Origin: Bacillota bacterium
GTDB lineage: Bacteria > Bacillota > Clostridia > Christensenellales > Borkfalkiaceae
Assembly (NCBI GenBank): GCA_003343805.1
Contig: QAKM01000069.1
Span: 1 to 12,738, forward strand
Length of the DNA stretch: 12,738 nucleotides
Direction: 5' to 3'
A program made the translations under genes and the position numbers. Positions within the stretch are counted from its first letter, which is position 1, and the number at the start of each line of letters is the position of its first letter. Under the pieces are notes generated by a model. The model searched no databases and was not told the DNA's origin. It was given only the letters and a program-made list of their open reading frames with translations. Shown here in pieces: positions 7,039-12,738 of this stretch.

Positions 7039-7659
7039 CTTTATTCTCCTCTCCGTTTTCCTGAATCGGACTTGCATCGTTTTCCTTATGCAGCGGCCGG
7101 TAGTAATCCTGTCCCCATTGCAGCCGTACACGCGGCGCGGCGGAGAGGGATTGCCAATCGTACAGGTCGGCTGCCAGCTGTGCATAGTCCAGCGGGATTC
7201 CGTCGGCGCGCAGCAGCTGAACGATACCGCGCAGATGTTGGGCGCCCTCCCGCATGGACGCCGCGGTAGCCAGTGCGTTGAACCGGCGCAGGATACTGCT
7301 GTCCTGCGGCTGCTCGCCCGGCTTTACCAGCTGACGCACGGCGAAGCCGAAGCGCGCCCCTTCCCGGTTCATGTTATCTCCCGGCAGCGCGTGCCCCTGC
7401 TGGTGCAAAGCGTACAGGGTCAGCGCCAGATAGATGGCCCACTCGGCTCTGGTGGGCGCGCCGGTTTTGCTCTCCAGTTCGGGCGGGAGATCCTGCAAAA
7501 AAATCCCCCATATGGCCGGCAGGTCCCCCGGCATACGCCCCACGCCCCGCCGCAGGTTGGCCAGCGCCGCCTTTTGCGGATGTTCCGGCAGGCTCAGCAG
7601 CCAGCGCAGCCGCCCGGATACATAGGTTTTGACCTGTTCTCGATCGGTTTGTGCCGTCA

Positions 7660-7663
<4 letters not shown>
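7013..7663 (-). CDS. cas11e: Cas11e small subunit of Cascade (Cse2/CasB)
   Basis: Cse2 forms a dimer along the belly of Cascade and stabilises the R-loop. The 216-residue product is mostly helical with the family's pattern: AIWGIFLQDLPP (about 50-61), TRAEWAIYLALTLYALHQQG (71-90), ILRRFNALATAAS and the IPLDYAQLAADLYDW block near 156-170. The last 25 or so residues are polar and acidic, and part of them lies in the 26-nt overlap with cas7e. The ATG at 7663 overlaps the cas8e stop. A second ATG at 7660 is better spaced (6 nt) from the GGAGG at 7667-7671, so the protein may be one residue shorter. Confidence 0.93.
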
Positions 7664-12108
<4,445 letters not shown>

Positions 12109-12371
12109 TATCATTTTCGCCGCAAATCAAAAAATTGTGGGCATGCATAGCACCATCAGATAGTTTTTGGCAGTTTTCCATATGCAAATGTCGAATCCTG
12201 TAGCAGATACAGCATTTTCCGAATGGTATGGCCGCTTCTGTGTCGTACAGATGTCGTACTAAAAAAGCAAACCCGCCTGAAGTAGGGGAAAAATAAAACG
12301 CACCCCACAAATGCAGAGCCTCAGATTGTGCGGACGGCACAAAAAGCCGCCTGGTGTAGGAATATTAGATT

Positions 12372-12738
12372 TTAGCAGGAGTGGCGCAGCGTCAGCGGCG
12401 CCACTCCAGTTTTATACTGGATGCGCTGGTGGTTGTAAAAGTGGATGTAGCGGTCAATCATCTCGTTTGCCTCGGAGAAGGTGGCTGGTTTATGCCGGTA
12501 GATGCATTCGGTTTTGAGGATGAAGAAGATTTTCAGCCATCGCATTGTCATACGGGTTCCCGCGTCTTGACATAGACGGCGTTATGCCGTATTGTTTAGT
12601 TAGCTGGAAATATGCTTGTGACGTGTATTGAAAGCCCTGGTCGCTGTGGAGCTGCAACTCCACAGCGACTGTCTTTTTCTCCCGCTTCGTGGCCAGACCC
12701 AGTCTTGTAGGCCACAATGCTGTTGTCATACAGGTCAC
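12372..12738 (-). pseudogene. IS3-family transposase (OrfB, rve integrase core) remnant, frameshifted and cut by the window edge
   Basis: The minus strand encodes the C-terminal half of a DDE transposase of the IS3 family, but in three frames. From 12736 to about 12698 it reads DLYDNSIVAYKTG. After a jump, 12699-12536 reads LATKREKKTVAVELQLHSDQG through NPYDNAMAEN. Then 12534-12372 reads FFILKTECIYRHKPATF through GVAPLTLRHSC and stop. The catalytic D in HSDQG and E in AMAEN are 35 residues apart, the D35E spacing of this family. Compared with relatives I remember, about a dozen residues are missing at the first break, and the second looks like a net 2-nt loss near the NFFSILKTE segment. The gene should be inactive. 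The upstream OrfA and the left end of the element lie beyond the window. Confidence 0.88.
12372..12738 (-). mobile_element. Partial IS3-family insertion sequence
   Basis: This is inferred from the transposase remnant, which fills the right edge of the window. The element's end beyond the stop codon, somewhere in about 12300-12371, could not be defined because no terminal inverted repeat or target duplication is recognised. It lies tail-first against the upstream side of the cas operon. Confidence 0.7.
12378..12407. repeat. Perfect 10-bp inverted repeat at the 3' end of the transposase
   Basis: GGAGTGGCGC at 12378-12387 and GCGCCACTCC at 12398-12407 can form a strong hairpin with a 10-nt loop. 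It lies within the last transposase codons (GVAPLTLRHS). On the + strand it is followed by AGTTTTA, a weak U-tract, so it could act as a terminator for transcription arriving from the left. It may equally be a coding constraint. Confidence 0.55.

Noticed and set aside
7039..7185. N-terminal extension of Cas7e (49 residues)
   Set aside because: It lies within the cas11e coding region in another frame and does not resemble Cas7e. The GGAG/AGGAG site before 7038 fixes the start.

Overview
The window is a complete type I-E CRISPR-Cas locus on the minus strand, cut by both window edges. The GC-rich coding sequence (roughly 60% in the cas genes), strong GGAGG ribosome sites before nearly every gene, the Cas2-DEDDh exonuclease fusion and a Clostridia-style IS3 transposase remnant suggest a high-GC Firmicute, perhaps a gut Oscillospiraceae-like bacterium. 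That assignment is inference. No housekeeping gene is present to anchor it.

Layout, left to right: positions 1-2715 are a CRISPR array of 45 repeats (28 nt) and 44 spacers (43 of 33 nt, one of 36 nt), running off the left edge. Positions 2716-2762 are a short AT-rich leader. From 2763 to 12028 eight cas genes lie on the minus strand. Read in transcription order (right to left) they are cas3, cas8e (cse1), cas11e (cse2), cas7e, cas5e, cas6e, cas1 and cas2-DEDDh, followed by the leader and array. Junctions overlap by 4-26 nt or are separated by 4-5 nt, so this looks like one translationally coupled operon. Positions 12029-12371 are a non-coding AT-rich stretch with the likely operon promoter. 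Positions 12372-12738 hold the 3' end of a decayed IS3-family transposase.

How it works together (family knowledge): Cas8e, Cas11e, Cas7e, Cas5e and Cas6e with crRNA form Cascade. Cas6e cuts the repeat hairpin, leaving an inferred 8-nt handle of GUGAUCC plus the first spacer base. Cas3 shreds the bound DNA target. Cas1 and Cas2-DEDDh trim and insert new spacers at the leader end. By eye all catalytic residues are present, so the system looks intact.

The system class is known rather than new. The points most worth a second look are: (1) the cas2 ATG lies inside the conserved core, and the codons for its first beta strand sit upstream inside the cas1 3' end without a standard start codon but with a well-spaced GGGGGA; (2) the leader-proximal 13 spacers average about 39% GC against about 56% for the older ones; (3) the first spacer base in crRNA sense is a pyrimidine in 43 of 44 spacers; (4) one spacer is 36 nt; (5) the leader is only 47 nt.
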